Numbered from the stretch's first letter, positions 7,939-16,735 are shown. The stretch is DNA of 64,000 bases from Pelagerythrobacter aerophilus (GCF_003581645.1 NZ_QXFK01000015.1:124001-188000); one strand, 5' to 3'. Numbers and translations: made by a program. Notes: generated from the sequence alone by a model not told the origin.

Positions 7939-10668
7939 ATGGCAACGCGCATGCTTATCGATGCGCGCCACCCGGAAGAAACGCGGGTGGCGGTGCTCAA
8001 GGGCAACCGGATCGAAGAATTTGATTTCGAATCTGCCGAACACAAACAGATCAAGGGCAATATCTACCTCGCCAAAGTCACCAGGGTAGAACCGAGCCTT
8101 CAAGCGGCTTTCGTCGATTTCGGCGGCAACCGCCACGGGTTCCTCGCTTTCGGCGAAATCCATCCGGACTACTACCAGATCCCCAAGGAGGATCGCGAGC
8201 AACTCCTCGCCGAAGAGGCAGAAGCGGCCGAAGAAGAGGCACGCCTGCGCTCCGAAGAGGAAGATCGCGGCGAGATACCCGGCGACGAGTACGACGCCGA
8301 CGACGAGACCGGCGAATCGCTGGTCGAGGAATTCGCCGAGGACGGTGTCGAGGAAATCGACACGTCCGAAAAGGCCAAGGTCTCCACGATCGAGGAAGGC
8401 CGGGTCGAGAACGACGACAATGACGATGACGGCGACGACGAGAACGGCGACGAGGCCGGTGATTCCCGCCGCGGCCGCCGCGGTCGCGCACGCCGTCAGG
8501 GCAAGGGCCGCGCCCGCACGAAGGAAGTCGACGAGGTTCGCGCCCGGCGGCAGGCACTGCGCCGCCGCTACAAGATCCAGGACGTCATCCAGCGCCGCCA
8601 GGTGCTGCTGGTCCAGGTCGTCAAGGAAGAGCGCGGCAACAAAGGCGCGGCGCTGACGACGTATCTCAGCCTCGCCGGGCGCTACACCGTGCTGATGCCG
8701 AACAGCAGCCACGGTGGCGGCATCTCGCGCAAGATCTCGAGCGCCAGCGACCGCAAGCGGCTGAAGCAGATCGTCGGCGATCTGAGCCTGCCGAAGTCGA
8801 TGGGCCTGATCGTCCGCACCGCGGGCCTCCAGCGCACCAAGACCGAGATCAAGCGCGACTTCGACTATCTCGCCCGTCTGTGGGACGAGATCCGCGAGAA
8901 GACGCTTTCCTCCAGCGCGCCCACCCTGATCCACTCCGACAGCGACCTGATCAAGCGTGCGATCCGCGACATCTACAACCGCGAGATCGAGGAAGTCGTG
9001 GTCGAGGGCGAAGCGGGTTACCGCTCGGCCAAGGAGTTCATGAAGCTGCTGATGCCCAGCCACGCCCGGCGGGTGAAGGCCTATTCCGATCCGGTGCCGT
9101 TGTTCCAGCGCTACGGTGCGGAAGACCAGCTTCGCGCGATGTACGACCCGGTGGTGCAGCTCAAATCGGGCGGCTATCTGGTCATCAACCCGACCGAGGC
9201 CCTGGTTTCGATCGACATCAACTCCGGGCGTTCGACCAAGGAACACGGGATCGAGCAGACCGCACTTGCGACCAACCTCGAGGCGGCGAAGGAAATCGCC
9301 CGCCAGCTCCGCCTGCGCGACATGGCCGGGCTGGTCGTGATCGACTTCATCGACATGGAGTACAGCTCCAACATCCGTAAGGTCGAGCGCGCGATGAAGG
9401 ACGCGCTGAAGAACGACCGCGCCCGCATCCAGGTCGGCCGCATCTCGGGCTTCGGCCTGATGGAGATGAGCCGCCAGCGGCTGCGCACCGGCGTGCTCGA
9501 AGCCACGACCCGCGAATGCCCGCACTGCGACGGCACCGGTCTCGTCCGCACCGCATCGAGCGCAGGCCTCTCGGCGCTGCGCCTGATCGAGGACGAAGCG
9601 GCCAAGGGCAAGGGCACGGTGATCCGGCTCGCTGCGAGCACCGAAGCGGCGATCTACCTGCTCAACGCCAAGCGCGACGATCTCGTCGAGATCGAGCAGC
9701 GCTACAGCGTCAACGTCGAGGTCGTTCCGGAAGGCGAGGAAGAAGGCGCGAAGATGAGCGTCTCCAGCTCCGGTCCCCGCCCCACGCAGGCGCCGAAGTT
9801 CGAGCCGATCGTGGACGACGACGAGGATGACGTCGAAGCCGACACCGAGGGTGACGAAGAAGGATACGACGCCCGCGACGAGGACGACGGCGACGCGTCC
9901 CGGAAGCGCAAGCGCCGCCGCCGGGGCGGCCGCGGCCGCAACAAGAACCGGGGCGACGACCACGGCAATGGCGACGGTAGCGACGAAGCGTCGGAGGACG
10001 GCGAGCGTCGTGAGGAAATCTCTGCCCGCGACGATCGCGATGGCGACGACGAGGACGGAAAACCCAAGAAGCGCCGTCGCCGCGGCGGTCGTCGTCGGCG
10101 CGGCAAGGATAGCGAAGCCGGTGACGATACCGTCGGCGAGGCGAAGCCGCTGGAGGATCTGTCGGAGCAGGTCGTCGACGACATGGCTGTAGTCGCCGGC
10201 CCCGAAGATTCACCGGAGACGGCCGAAGCGGTTGCCGAAGAAGCACCCAAGCCCAAGAGGCGCACCCGCCGCAAGAAGGTCGAAGAACCTGCCGCCGAAG
10301 TCGCCGAGACCCCGGCGGCTGAGGCAGTCCCTGCGGCCGAGCCTGCAGCGGAGGCAGAGGAAGCACCGAAGCCGAAGAGGCGCACCCGCCGCAAGAAGGC
10401 AGAGGAAGCTCCGGTCGAAGAGGCCGCGGCCACCACGCCCGAACCGGCAGTGGAAGCGGAGCCTCCGGTCGAGAAGCCCAAGCGTACGCGGCGCAAGAAG
10501 AAGGAAGAGCCGGCGGTCCAGGATGCCGCACCGGCCGAGGATACCGTTCCCGCCGAGGAGTCTGCTCCGGCAGAAGCCGCCGAACCGGCGCCCGCGAACG
10601 ACGCCGGCGACGCGGCAACCGGAGCGCCTCAGCGGCGCGGTTGGTGGCAGCGCACTTTCGGCGAGTAA
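7939..10668 (+). CDS. rne: Ribonuclease E/G family, RNase E-type
   Basis: A 909-residue endoribonuclease that starts decay of most mRNAs and matures stable RNAs. An N-terminal S1 domain is interrupted by a very acidic insertion of about 110 residues (about 87-200), a feature of alphaproteobacterial RNase E. The catalytic Mg-binding aspartates lie in SIDINSGRS (about 424) and VIDFIDMEY (about 467). The zinc-link CPHCDG lies near 527. The C-terminal third is unstructured and alternates acidic tracts with basic RNA-binding tracts, including three copies of a KPKR(R/T)TRRKK-type motif near the end. It is probably the scaffold for degradosome partners. The large reverse-strand open frame across this gene is a GC-rich shadow. 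Confidence 0.95.
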   Translation: MATRMLIDARHPEETRVAVLKGNRIEEFDFESAEHKQIKGNIYLAKVTRVEPSLQAAFVDFGGNRHGFLAFGEIHPDYYQIPKEDREQLLAEEAEAAEEEARLRSEEEDRGEIPGDEYDADDETGESLVEEFAEDGVEEIDTSEKAKVSTIEEGRVENDDNDDDGDDENGDEAGDSRRGRRGRARRQGKGRARTKEVDEVRARRQALRRRYKIQDVIQRRQVLLVQVVKEERGNKGAALTTYLSLAGRYTVLMPNSSHGGGISRKISSASDRKRLKQIVGDLSLPKSMGLIVRTAGLQRTKTEIKRDFDYLARLWDEIREKTLSSSAPTLIHSDSDLIKRAIRDIYNREIEEVVVEGEAGYRSAKEFMKLLMPSHARRVKAYSDPVPLFQRYGAEDQLRAMYDPVVQLKSGGYLVINPTEALVSIDINSGRSTKEHGIEQTALATNLEAAKEIARQLRLRDMAGLVVIDFIDMEYSSNIRKVERAMKDALKNDRARIQVGRISGFGLMEMSRQRLRTGVLEATTRECPHCDGTGLVRTASSAGLSALRLIEDEAAKGKGTVIRLAASTEAAIYLLNAKRDDLVEIEQRYSVNVEVVPEGEEEGAKMSVSSSGPRPTQAPKFEPIVDDDEDDVEADTEGDEEGYDARDEDDGDASRKRKRRRRGGRGRNKNRGDDHGNGDGSDEASEDGERREEISARDDRDGDDEDGKPKKRRRRGGRRRRGKDSEAGDDTVGEAKPLEDLSEQVVDDMAVVAGPEDSPETAEAVAEEAPKPKRRTRRKKVEEPAAEVAETPAAEAVPAAEPAAEAEEAPKPKRRTRRKKAEEAPVEEAAATTPEPAVEAEPPVEKPKRTRRKKKEEPAVQDAAPAEDTVPAEESAPAEAAEPAPANDAGDAATGAPQRRGWWQRTFGE
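10243..10509 (+). repeat. In-frame triplicated basic module in the RNase E tail
   Basis: A segment encoding PKPKRRTRRKK starts near 10243 and recurs exactly 120 bases later near 10363. A shorter third version (KPKRTRRKK) starts near 10471. The spacers are Glu/Ala/Pro-rich. The arrangement looks like internal duplication of RNA- or protein-binding patches. Confidence 0.7.
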
Positions 10669-10677
10669 CACCCGCAA

Positions 10678-10714
10678 GTCATGGCGAGGCGGCTCTTGGG
10701 CCCCTCGCCATGAC
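10678..10714. terminator. Bidirectional hairpin between rne and the methyltransferase
   Basis: GTCATGGCGAGG (10678-10689) pairs perfectly with CCTCGCCATGAC (10703-10714) across a 13-base loop. It lies between two convergent stop codons. Confidence 0.65.
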
Positions 10715-10734
10715 ATGCTGCTTGCTACCGATTT

Positions 10735-11370
10735 CTACAATCCAGCCTTCCTGCCCACGCCCCATTCCATCCATGCGAGGGGGCGCGGCATTCCCGGCAG
10801 ATAGCGCTCGCCCAGCGGCTCGACGGCGAAGCCGCCCGCAGCGACCGCCGATGTGATCGGGCGAGTCAGATGACAGCCGCCCATAACCGGCTTCCACCAG
10901 GGCTCGATCCGGTCCTGCCACCGCGCGACCTTGGGCTCTGGCGCGCGACCGTGCTCGAGGAACAGCAGCCGCCCGCCCGGCCTCAGGATACGGCGCATCT
11001 CCCGCAGAACTTGCGTTTGGTCGACTACCGAGCACATCGTGAAGGTGCACACCGCCGTATCGAAGCTGTCGTCCGGAAAGGGGATCGCTTCTCCCACGCC
11101 CCGGCGAATGTCGGCTAGCCAGCCCTTCCGCGCGGCTTCCGCGCGTGCATAGTCGAGCAGCTTGTCGCCCGGATCGATCCCCGCGTAGCGCGTGATCGCA
11201 GCTCGATCGTAGAGTTGCTGGTTGATCCCGCCCCCACAGCCGAGTTCGAACACTTCGCCGCGTGCCAGCGGGACGACCTTCTCGCGCAACTCTCTGACCG
11301 GCTTCGCTCCGCACGCGAACTTGATCAGTCGCGGAGCGCCGTGTCTCTCCCAGAAATCGCGGACGCCCAT
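10735..11370 (-). CDS. Class I SAM-dependent methyltransferase
   Basis: A 211-residue methyltransferase. The SAM-binding glycine-rich motif I is FELGCGGGINQQLY near residue 43, the acidic motif II is in YAGIDPGD, and the post-motifs are IPFPDDSFDTAVCTFTM and LRPGGRLLFLEHG. The closest resemblance is to UbiE- or phospholipid-type methyltransferases, but the acceptor cannot be named. The ATG at 11370 follows GGGAGGGG, a strong ribosome site, which rules out the longer upstream reading. It is the last gene of a minus-strand group that also holds the nucleotidyltransferase and flippase. Confidence 0.82.
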   Translation of the reverse strand: MGVRDFWERHGAPRLIKFACGAKPVRELREKVVPLARGEVFELGCGGGINQQLYDRAAITRYAGIDPGDKLLDYARAEAARKGWLADIRRGVGEAIPFPDDSFDTAVCTFTMCSVVDQTQVLREMRRILRPGGRLLFLEHGRAPEPKVARWQDRIEPWWKPVMGGCHLTRPITSAVAAGGFAVEPLGERYLPGMPRPLAWMEWGVGRKAGL

Positions 11371-11456
11371 GGAATTCCCCTCCCGACGCGTCGCAGCATA
11401 CGAGTTCCGGACCGAATTGCCATGGAAGGGCCCTTCCGGGCCGCATACGACGGGCG

Positions 11457-12227
11457 CTAGCGAACCTGCCGTGCGCCATCCCCGACCAGCAGGCGTACAT
11501 CTTCCAGATCCTGCGCCGTATCGACATCCACTGCGGCAAGCCCGTCGCTCGCAGGGACGAGAGCGGCGCGCACACCGATGCCCTCGCCCAGCCGCGCCAA
11601 CCCTCTGGCGAGCGTCAGCCGACCCAGCCCATAGGACACTAGTAATCCGAGCCCGAGCCGCGCGACGATCTTCCATGGCCGTTTGCGATCGGCCTCGACC
11701 CGCGTCCATTCCTCCACGGCGGCCCGCGCCGCTGAAGTCCGCAGGAGGAACAGGTTGCAGCCGGACCAGTGCCCGTCCGCGAAGCGCAGATAAGTCCGCC
11801 GACTGCCTGGCATCGCCGCCTCGATCCGGGCGCGTTCCGCCATCATCACCGCGAGGTCGCAGTCAGCCGGCGCCCCCTCAACCAGCCCGGAGACCCATTC
11901 GGGGCGCAGCAAGGCATGATCGGCGGTGGTGACGAGGAGCGGTGTGCCGCAAGTCTCGAGCGCACGCAGCACGCTTCCGCTCGGCCCCGCAGCCGGCGGA
12001 ACGATGTCCGCACCCAGGTCCCGCGCAAGATCCTCCACCGGACCCGCTTCGCAGCAGACGAAGACCCGCGTGCATCCGGCGTCACGCAGCGCTCCGACGA
12101 CGCGGGTGAGGAGCGGTCGGCCTCCTATCTCGATCAGAGCCTTGTGCGTCACGCCGGCTTCGAGAGCGAGCGGGTCGCCACCCGGCCGGGAGCCGGCCAA
12201 AACCAGCGCGTTCACCGCCGCCGTCAC
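11457..12227 (-). CDS. NTP transferase (MobA-like nucleotidyltransferase fold)
   Basis: A 256-residue protein with the Rossmann-like nucleotidyltransferase fold. NALVLAGSRPGGDPLA near the N-terminus is the nucleotide-binding loop, followed by HKALIEIGGRPLLTRVV. The metal-binding position is suggested by LVTTADHALL. Such enzymes activate sugars, polyols or cofactors as NDP derivatives; next to a flippase and glycosyltransferases, a role in making an activated glycan precursor is likely (inference). The start is the GTG at 12227, which overlaps the flippase stop as GTGA. Confidence 0.72.
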   Translation of the reverse strand: MTAAVNALVLAGSRPGGDPLALEAGVTHKALIEIGGRPLLTRVVGALRDAGCTRVFVCCEAGPVEDLARDLGADIVPPAAGPSGSVLRALETCGTPLLVTTADHALLRPEWVSGLVEGAPADCDLAVMMAERARIEAAMPGSRRTYLRFADGHWSGCNLFLLRTSAARAAVEEWTRVEADRKRPWKIVARLGLGLLVSYGLGRLTLARGLARLGEGIGVRAALVPASDGLAAVDVDTAQDLEDVRLLVGDGARQVR

Positions 12228-13537
12228 GCAGCCCGGTCCCGCCTGAGCACAACAAACACCGCGACGCTCATCGCGAGATAGCTGCACGCCATGCCGAGTG
12301 CGACTGCCCAGCCGATACCCACCGGGCCGAACCCGGCAAATGCGACGATGCTGGCGATCAGCACCACCGCCGCAAGACTCCGCGCGATCAGCGGATACGA
12401 CGGGTGGCCGGTGGAATGGAGAACGGGCTCATACGATGCGCTGGCGAGGTCGAACGCCGCACCGATCGCCAGCGGTATCAGCACCACGCCGCCACGCGCG
12501 AAGCCTTCGCCGCCTATCAACGCCAACAAGTCCTCGCCGAACGCGAGTGCGGCCAGCGTCACGATCACGCCGCCAATGCCGGCGATCACCGTCACTTGCC
12601 TGACCAGGCGGCTGAACCCGCCGATGTCGGTCGCCACGCGGGCGTGGGCGAATTCCGGATAGATCGCGCGGCTCAGGAGCTGCGACAGCTTGCCGAAGCC
12701 CTGCGCGAGCTGGTCTGCGAGGCGATAGACGCCCGCCGCGCTTGTGCCGAGGAAATAGCCGACCGCCAGCAGCGGCCCTTGCTTGTAGAGCGCATCGAGC
12801 GTCGAGCTGACGTAAGTGATGCCGAAGAAGCGGCCCACCCCCGGATTCTCGCGCAGGGTCTGTCCGAACGTACCAAAATGCTCCTTGCGCATCGCTTGGG
12901 GCGCGAGCCGCCAGGCGGCAATCCAGTAGGCGGCAGCAGAGATCAGTTCTATCGCCGCCCAGGCGGCCAGAAAGCGGCCCACGTTCGCCCCGACGAACAT
13001 GATTGCGAAAGCCGCCAGCAGGCGTCCGGTCGGGACGATCGCTTCGACATAGGTGGCGATGTCGAATCGGCCGAGCACGCGAACGATGCCGATCGGCGTC
13101 GTGACCCGCGCCCACAGGAGCGCGCAGTTGAAAGCGAATGCCATTGTCACGTAGCGCTCGTTCAGTTCGAGCAACTGCGCGAAACCGAAGTAGATGACAT
13201 AGGCGACGAGGCTGCCCAGCAGCGCCCCGCCCGCGTCGATCGCGCCGCAGAACCACGCGAGGCGTCCGAAGCGCTGCCAGTTCTGCTCGTGCACCGCCTG
13301 TGCGCCGAAGCGCACCATGGTCTGCCATGTCTGGAATCCGGCAACTGCGACGAGCGCCTGGCCGGTGCCGAAAATCAGCGAAAAGTGGCCGAAATCCTTG
13401 ATCCCGAGCGAGCGCGATAGCACGGCAAGATAGATGATGCTGCACACGGCACCGAAGCCCTTACCCCCCAAGAGCCACGCCAGGTTGCCCAGGATGGTCG
13501 ACAGGCCCGTGCGTGAAGTGGGAGCGCGCGACGGCAT
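12224..13537 (-). CDS. Lipopolysaccharide/polysaccharide flippase (Wzx-like, MOP family)
   Basis: A 437-residue membrane protein with about 12 to 14 hydrophobic helices, beginning with the LAWLLGGKGFGAVCSIIYLA helix typical of polysaccharide export flippases. It would flip lipid-linked glycans across the inner membrane. The ATG at 13537 (MPSRAPTSRTGLS) is chosen because the upstream in-frame extension is hydrophilic and unlike the family. It is translationally coupled to the nucleotidyltransferase (GTGA overlap). It is divergent from two glycosyltransferase genes, with about 97 bases for both promoters. Confidence 0.82.
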   Translation of the reverse strand: MPSRAPTSRTGLSTILGNLAWLLGGKGFGAVCSIIYLAVLSRSLGIKDFGHFSLIFGTGQALVAVAGFQTWQTMVRFGAQAVHEQNWQRFGRLAWFCGAIDAGGALLGSLVAYVIYFGFAQLLELNERYVTMAFAFNCALLWARVTTPIGIVRVLGRFDIATYVEAIVPTGRLLAAFAIMFVGANVGRFLAAWAAIELISAAAYWIAAWRLAPQAMRKEHFGTFGQTLRENPGVGRFFGITYVSSTLDALYKQGPLLAVGYFLGTSAAGVYRLADQLAQGFGKLSQLLSRAIYPEFAHARVATDIGGFSRLVRQVTVIAGIGGVIVTLAALAFGEDLLALIGGEGFARGGVVLIPLAIGAAFDLASASYEPVLHSTGHPSYPLIARSLAAVVLIASIVAFAGFGPVGIGWAVALGMACSYLAMSVAVFVVLRRDRAA

Positions 13538-13634
13538 GGCCGCGCTCTGGACGAGCTTGCTGGGAGGGTCAATGCCCCAGGCGGGGTGACATCGGCATGG
13601 CGCCACGGCGGACTTTACGCTAGCGGCACGCCGG

Positions 13635-14816
13635 ATGGCGCGCATCTGCTTCCTCTTCAATCACGATCAGCTCCACCAGCTCGCACACAGCCTGCCGATT
13701 GCGCTGGAGCTGGCGGCGAGCGGGCAGCACGAGGTCGTGCTGGCGACCGGCAGCGAGGGGCTTGAGCAGCGGCTGCGCGAACTTGCCGGTCCGGCGCTCG
13801 AACGGATGGGTCTGGTGCGGCTCGACTTGCGTAGCGGGCTGTCGCGGTTGGCGGCTGGCGCGCTCGAACGGATTGTGCCTGCACGCAAGATCCTGCTCTA
13901 CCGCGACAATCTCGATTTTTTCCGCGGGTTCGACGCGCTGGTGGTGTCGGAGAAGACTTCGCTCCTGCTCAAGACGCGCTACGGCCTCGATGGGCTGAAG
14001 ATCATCCATACCCGGCACGGCGCCGGAGACCGCGCGATCGGCTTCGGCAAGGAAAGCGCCCGCTTCGACCTGGTGCTGGTATCCGGCCCCAAGATCGCGC
14101 GGCGGCTGGAGGCGGAGGCAGGCGTGGACCCGGCGCGCATCCGTATCGTCGGCTATCCGAAGTTCGACCTCTTCGCAGAGCACCGCATCCCGAATCCGTT
14201 TCCCGATCCCTCGCGGCCGATCGTCCTCTATACGCCGCATCCCTCGCCCCGCCTGTCCAGCTATTACCGCATGGGGCCGCGAGTGCTGGCGGAGCTGGCA
14301 GCGAGCGAGCGTTACAACGTGATCTTTGCGCCGCACGTCATGCTGTTCCAGCGGCGGTACACGGTCACCATCGCCCCGCCCGCGATCGAACGGGTGCCGC
14401 CGATCGATCCGGCGGTTGAGGCGTGTCCGCATATCGTGGTCGACCGCGGCAGCCCGGCCGCGACCGACATGAGCTACACCAACCTCGCTGACATCTACTG
14501 CGGCGATGTGAGCAGCCAGATCTACGAGTTCCTGCTGCGCCCCCGCCCTTGCCTGCATTTGAACGCCCACGGCGTAGAATGGCAGGGCAACCCCGACTAC
14601 GCACACTGGCAGACGGGGCCGGTGGTCGGACCGGAGGCGAATATCGTCGAGGCGCTCGACCGGGCCGTCGCCACGCACCCGCAATACGCGGCGCGGCAGC
14701 AGGAGCTTTTCGCCGATACCTTCTCGACAGGCGCGCAGTCGGCCGCGATAAGGGCGGCCGCCGCCGTCACCTCGTTCATGGAAGAGAAGCCGTCATCCCG
14801 CACGAAACCAGCCTGA
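13635..14816 (+). CDS. Glycosyltransferase/glycerophosphotransferase-like protein
   Basis: A 393-residue soluble protein whose N-terminus (MARICFLFNHDQLHQLAHSL) and C-terminal half (GYPKFDLFAE, VLYTPHPSPRLSSYY, DRGSPAATDMSYTNLADIYC) resemble GT-B fold enzymes of the CDP-glycerol glycerophosphotransferase type. The segment DIYCGDVSSQIYEFL fits the place where such proteins bind nucleotide. Given its neighbours it probably adds a polyol phosphate or sugar to a surface glycan, but the donor is unknown. Its TGA overlaps the probable CTG start of the next gene. Confidence 0.68.
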   Translation: MARICFLFNHDQLHQLAHSLPIALELAASGQHEVVLATGSEGLEQRLRELAGPALERMGLVRLDLRSGLSRLAAGALERIVPARKILLYRDNLDFFRGFDALVVSEKTSLLLKTRYGLDGLKIIHTRHGAGDRAIGFGKESARFDLVLVSGPKIARRLEAEAGVDPARIRIVGYPKFDLFAEHRIPNPFPDPSRPIVLYTPHPSPRLSSYYRMGPRVLAELAASERYNVIFAPHVMLFQRRYTVTIAPPAIERVPPIDPAVEACPHIVVDRGSPAATDMSYTNLADIYCGDVSSQIYEFLLRPRPCLHLNAHGVEWQGNPDYAHWQTGPVVGPEANIVEALDRAVATHPQYAARQQELFADTFSTGAQSAAIRAAAAVTSFMEEKPSSRTKPA

Positions 14817-16039
14817 AACCGGCTCGGCTCGACGGCCGCCGCATCTGGGTCATGGCGAAGGGCTATGCTGCCGAAGAAGGCGGCATGCAGACTTACGCCG
14901 AAGGCGTGGCCGAAGCCTATGCCGAAGCCGGCGCCGAGGTGACCGTGTTCACGCAGACGGCGCTCGGTCCGCGGCGTATGCGCGTCGGGCCGGTCGTGCT
15001 GGTCGACGTGGGCCGGCCCAAATCGCCGCTGATGCCGCTGCGCCTGCGCACGGCCATGCGGCGCGAGAAGGCCCGGAACGGCGCGCCCTTCCTGGTCCAC
15101 GGCACCACCTGGCGGACGTCGATCCTGCCGATGCTGGCCGGCCTGCCCTACGTCACGACCTTTCACGGCCGCGAGTTCATGTACGGCGGTACGCGCACCA
15201 AGCAGCTCATGCGGATGGTCGCGCGCCGCGCCCGCGCGATCGTGACCGTCAGCGGCTACAGCGCGGCCAAGCTCCGCGCACGACTGGGCGAGGACCTGCC
15301 GGAGCCGATCGTCGCCTGGAACGGGCTCGGCGACAGCCCGGTCGATTGTGCCGCGCAGGGATCGTCTGCCAAGAACGATCCGCCGCTCATCTTCTCGCTG
15401 TGCCGCCTGGAGCCGCGCAAGAACATCTCCGCATGCGTTCGGGCCCTGGCTGAGATCCGCGATCAAGGGCTGCCGTTCCGCTACATCATCGGCGGACGCG
15501 GCCCGGCCCTGGCCGAAGTGCAGCAGCTCGTCGAGGACTTTGCTCTCGGAGACATGGTGGAGGTGGCGGGCTTCATGCCGGCCGAGCGAGTCGCCGCGCT
15601 CTACGGCCAGGCCGACATCTTCCTCCATCCGCAGATCGAGATCGACGATGGACGCGATTTCGAGGGATTCGGCATCGCCATCGCCGATGCCATGGTTGCG
15701 GAAACCGCCGTGGTCCTTGGCAAGGCCGGCGGCGCGATCGAGCTGATCGAAAACGATGTCAACGGAATCGCGGTGGACGGCACCGATCACGGCGAGTTGC
15801 GCGGCGCCCTTCACCGTCTGCTCTCGAACCCGGAGGAACGCCGCACTATGGCCAGCGCCGCGCGCCTCCACGCCGAATGCACGTTTCGCTGGGACCGCCA
15901 TATCGCGCTGGTCTTGCGCGATGTGGCAGCGGAAAGCTCAGCGAGTGAAGTCGACCGGGCGCCAGCCCCTCTGTCCGGCACGCCTGGCGGTCCCGGCGCG
16001 CGCGGTCACGAACCAGCCCTCGTCCGCCCAGTCGAGTAG
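14813..16039 (+). CDS. Glycosyltransferase family 4 (GT-B), probable CTG start
   Basis: A 408-residue GT4-type glycosyltransferase. The N-terminal strand and acceptor loop (RRIWVMAKGYAAEEGGMQTY) and the C-terminal donor site (FSLCRLEPRKNI, and IFLHPQIEIDDGRDFEGFGI with the E-x7-E pattern) are clear. The first beta-strand begins before the first ATG (14852), so starting there would remove part of the fold. The in-frame CTG at 14813 overlaps the preceding TGA as CTGA and gives a natural N-terminus (MKPARLDGRRIW). The in-frame reading further upstream is only a shadow of the preceding gene. The 3' end overlaps the convergent HAD gene by about 100 bases. Confidence 0.8.
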   Translation: MKPARLDGRRIWVMAKGYAAEEGGMQTYAEGVAEAYAEAGAEVTVFTQTALGPRRMRVGPVVLVDVGRPKSPLMPLRLRTAMRREKARNGAPFLVHGTTWRTSILPMLAGLPYVTTFHGREFMYGGTRTKQLMRMVARRARAIVTVSGYSAAKLRARLGEDLPEPIVAWNGLGDSPVDCAAQGSSAKNDPPLIFSLCRLEPRKNISACVRALAEIRDQGLPFRYIIGGRGPALAEVQQLVEDFALGDMVEVAGFMPAERVAALYGQADIFLHPQIEIDDGRDFEGFGIAIADAMVAETAVVLGKAGGAIELIENDVNGIAVDGTDHGELRGALHRLLSNPEERRTMASAARLHAECTFRWDRHIALVLRDVAAESSASEVDRAPAPLSGTPGGPGARGHEPALVRPVE

Positions 16040-16576
16040 CGGCGCGTCGGCGAAGCTGTCGCTGACGAACCGCAGGTGCAAATCCTCGCGCGCTATGCCG
16101 CGTTCCGCCAGCCACGCCCGCACGCGCGCCAGCTTCTCCGGCCCGTAGCAGTTGGGCTGCAGCTCGCCTTCAAGCGCCCAGTGACTGGCGATGATCTCTT
16201 CCACGTCGAGCAGCCGGGCGATGTGTTCGGCATAGAGCAGATAGGCGGCGGTCGCGATCAGGACGCGGCGCCCTTCGCGCACGTCCTCCTCCATCGCCCG
16301 TCGGGCACCCGGATGCAGCCGCGCGACGCGCGCTTCGGCAAAGGCCCGCGCTACTTCGGCGAGCCGTTCGGGTTGCGGACGCCCCAGCATCAGCCGCATT
16401 CCGCGGTGCTTGAGCGCCGTGCGGCCGATCAGCCCGAGCTTGTGCCCAATCATCAGTGCCACCCAGACCGGCAGCAGCAGGAGCCGCCACGGAGCGAGCC
16501 GCCGTGCACCGAAGATCAGGAAAGGCGTGAAAGTCGAACCGGACAGCAGCGTGCCGTCCAGGTCGTAGATCGTCAT
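15938..16576 (-). CDS. HAD-IB family phosphatase
   Basis: A 212-residue haloacid dehalogenase superfamily hydrolase. The nucleophile motif is DLDGTLLSG at the extreme N-terminus (IYDLDGTLL). Motif II is VLIATAAYL, and the late acidic motif lies in RFVSDSFADAPLLDWAD. Members dephosphorylate phosphoserine, phospholipids or sugar phosphates. A GTG nine codons upstream (16603) is an alternative start, but the ATG at 16576 places the first strand normally. A hydrophobic stretch after motif I (WRLLLLPVWVALMIGHKLGL) suggests membrane association, as in phosphatidylglycerophosphatase-like members. Its tail lies antisense to the end of the glycosyltransferase. Confidence 0.75.
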   Translation of the reverse strand: MTIYDLDGTLLSGSTFTPFLIFGARRLAPWRLLLLPVWVALMIGHKLGLIGRTALKHRGMRLMLGRPQPERLAEVARAFAEARVARLHPGARRAMEEDVREGRRVLIATAAYLLYAEHIARLLDVEEIIASHWALEGELQPNCYGPEKLARVRAWLAERGIAREDLHLRFVSDSFADAPLLDWADEGWFVTARAGTARRAGQRGWRPVDFTR

Positions 16577-16676
16577 GCGCAACTTGCGCTCCCGCTTTGC
16601 CACGTTCGCGGGCCCACTAGCGCAATCTTCACCGAAGATCGCGCCCTTTCAACTTTGCCCTGCGCTCCGCTTCACC

Positions 16677-16704
16677 TTGCTCTTGTCGCCGAACCGGTTA
16701 GATA
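16677..16704 (+). promoter_or_regulatory. Candidate sdhB promoter
   Basis: TTGCTC (16677-16682) and TAGATA (16699-16704) are separated by 16 bases and end 31 bases before the sdhB start codon. The fit to the housekeeping consensus is moderate. Confidence 0.4.
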
Positions 16705-16735
16705 GGCCGCGAAACGCAGCAGGACAACGGACGCA

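Noticed and set aside
7609-9963. A very long open frame antisense to rne
   Set aside because: It mirrors RNase E codon structure in a GC-rich gene, has no coherent domain, and its composition follows the rne reverse frame.
10243-10509. The repeats in the rne tail as a CRISPR-like or mobile repeat
   Set aside because: They are in frame, encode the same basic peptide, and their spacers are coding and non-variable in style.
13620-14684. A long open frame antisense to the glycosyltransferase at 13.6-14.8 kb
   Set aside because: No recognisable domain, and the plus-strand frame has a clear GT-B-like protein.
14549-14812. An 88-codon N-terminal extension of the GT4 gene from an upstream ATG
   Set aside because: The extension is an out-of-frame copy of the preceding gene's codons, Arg/Gly-rich and unlike any glycosyltransferase N-terminus.
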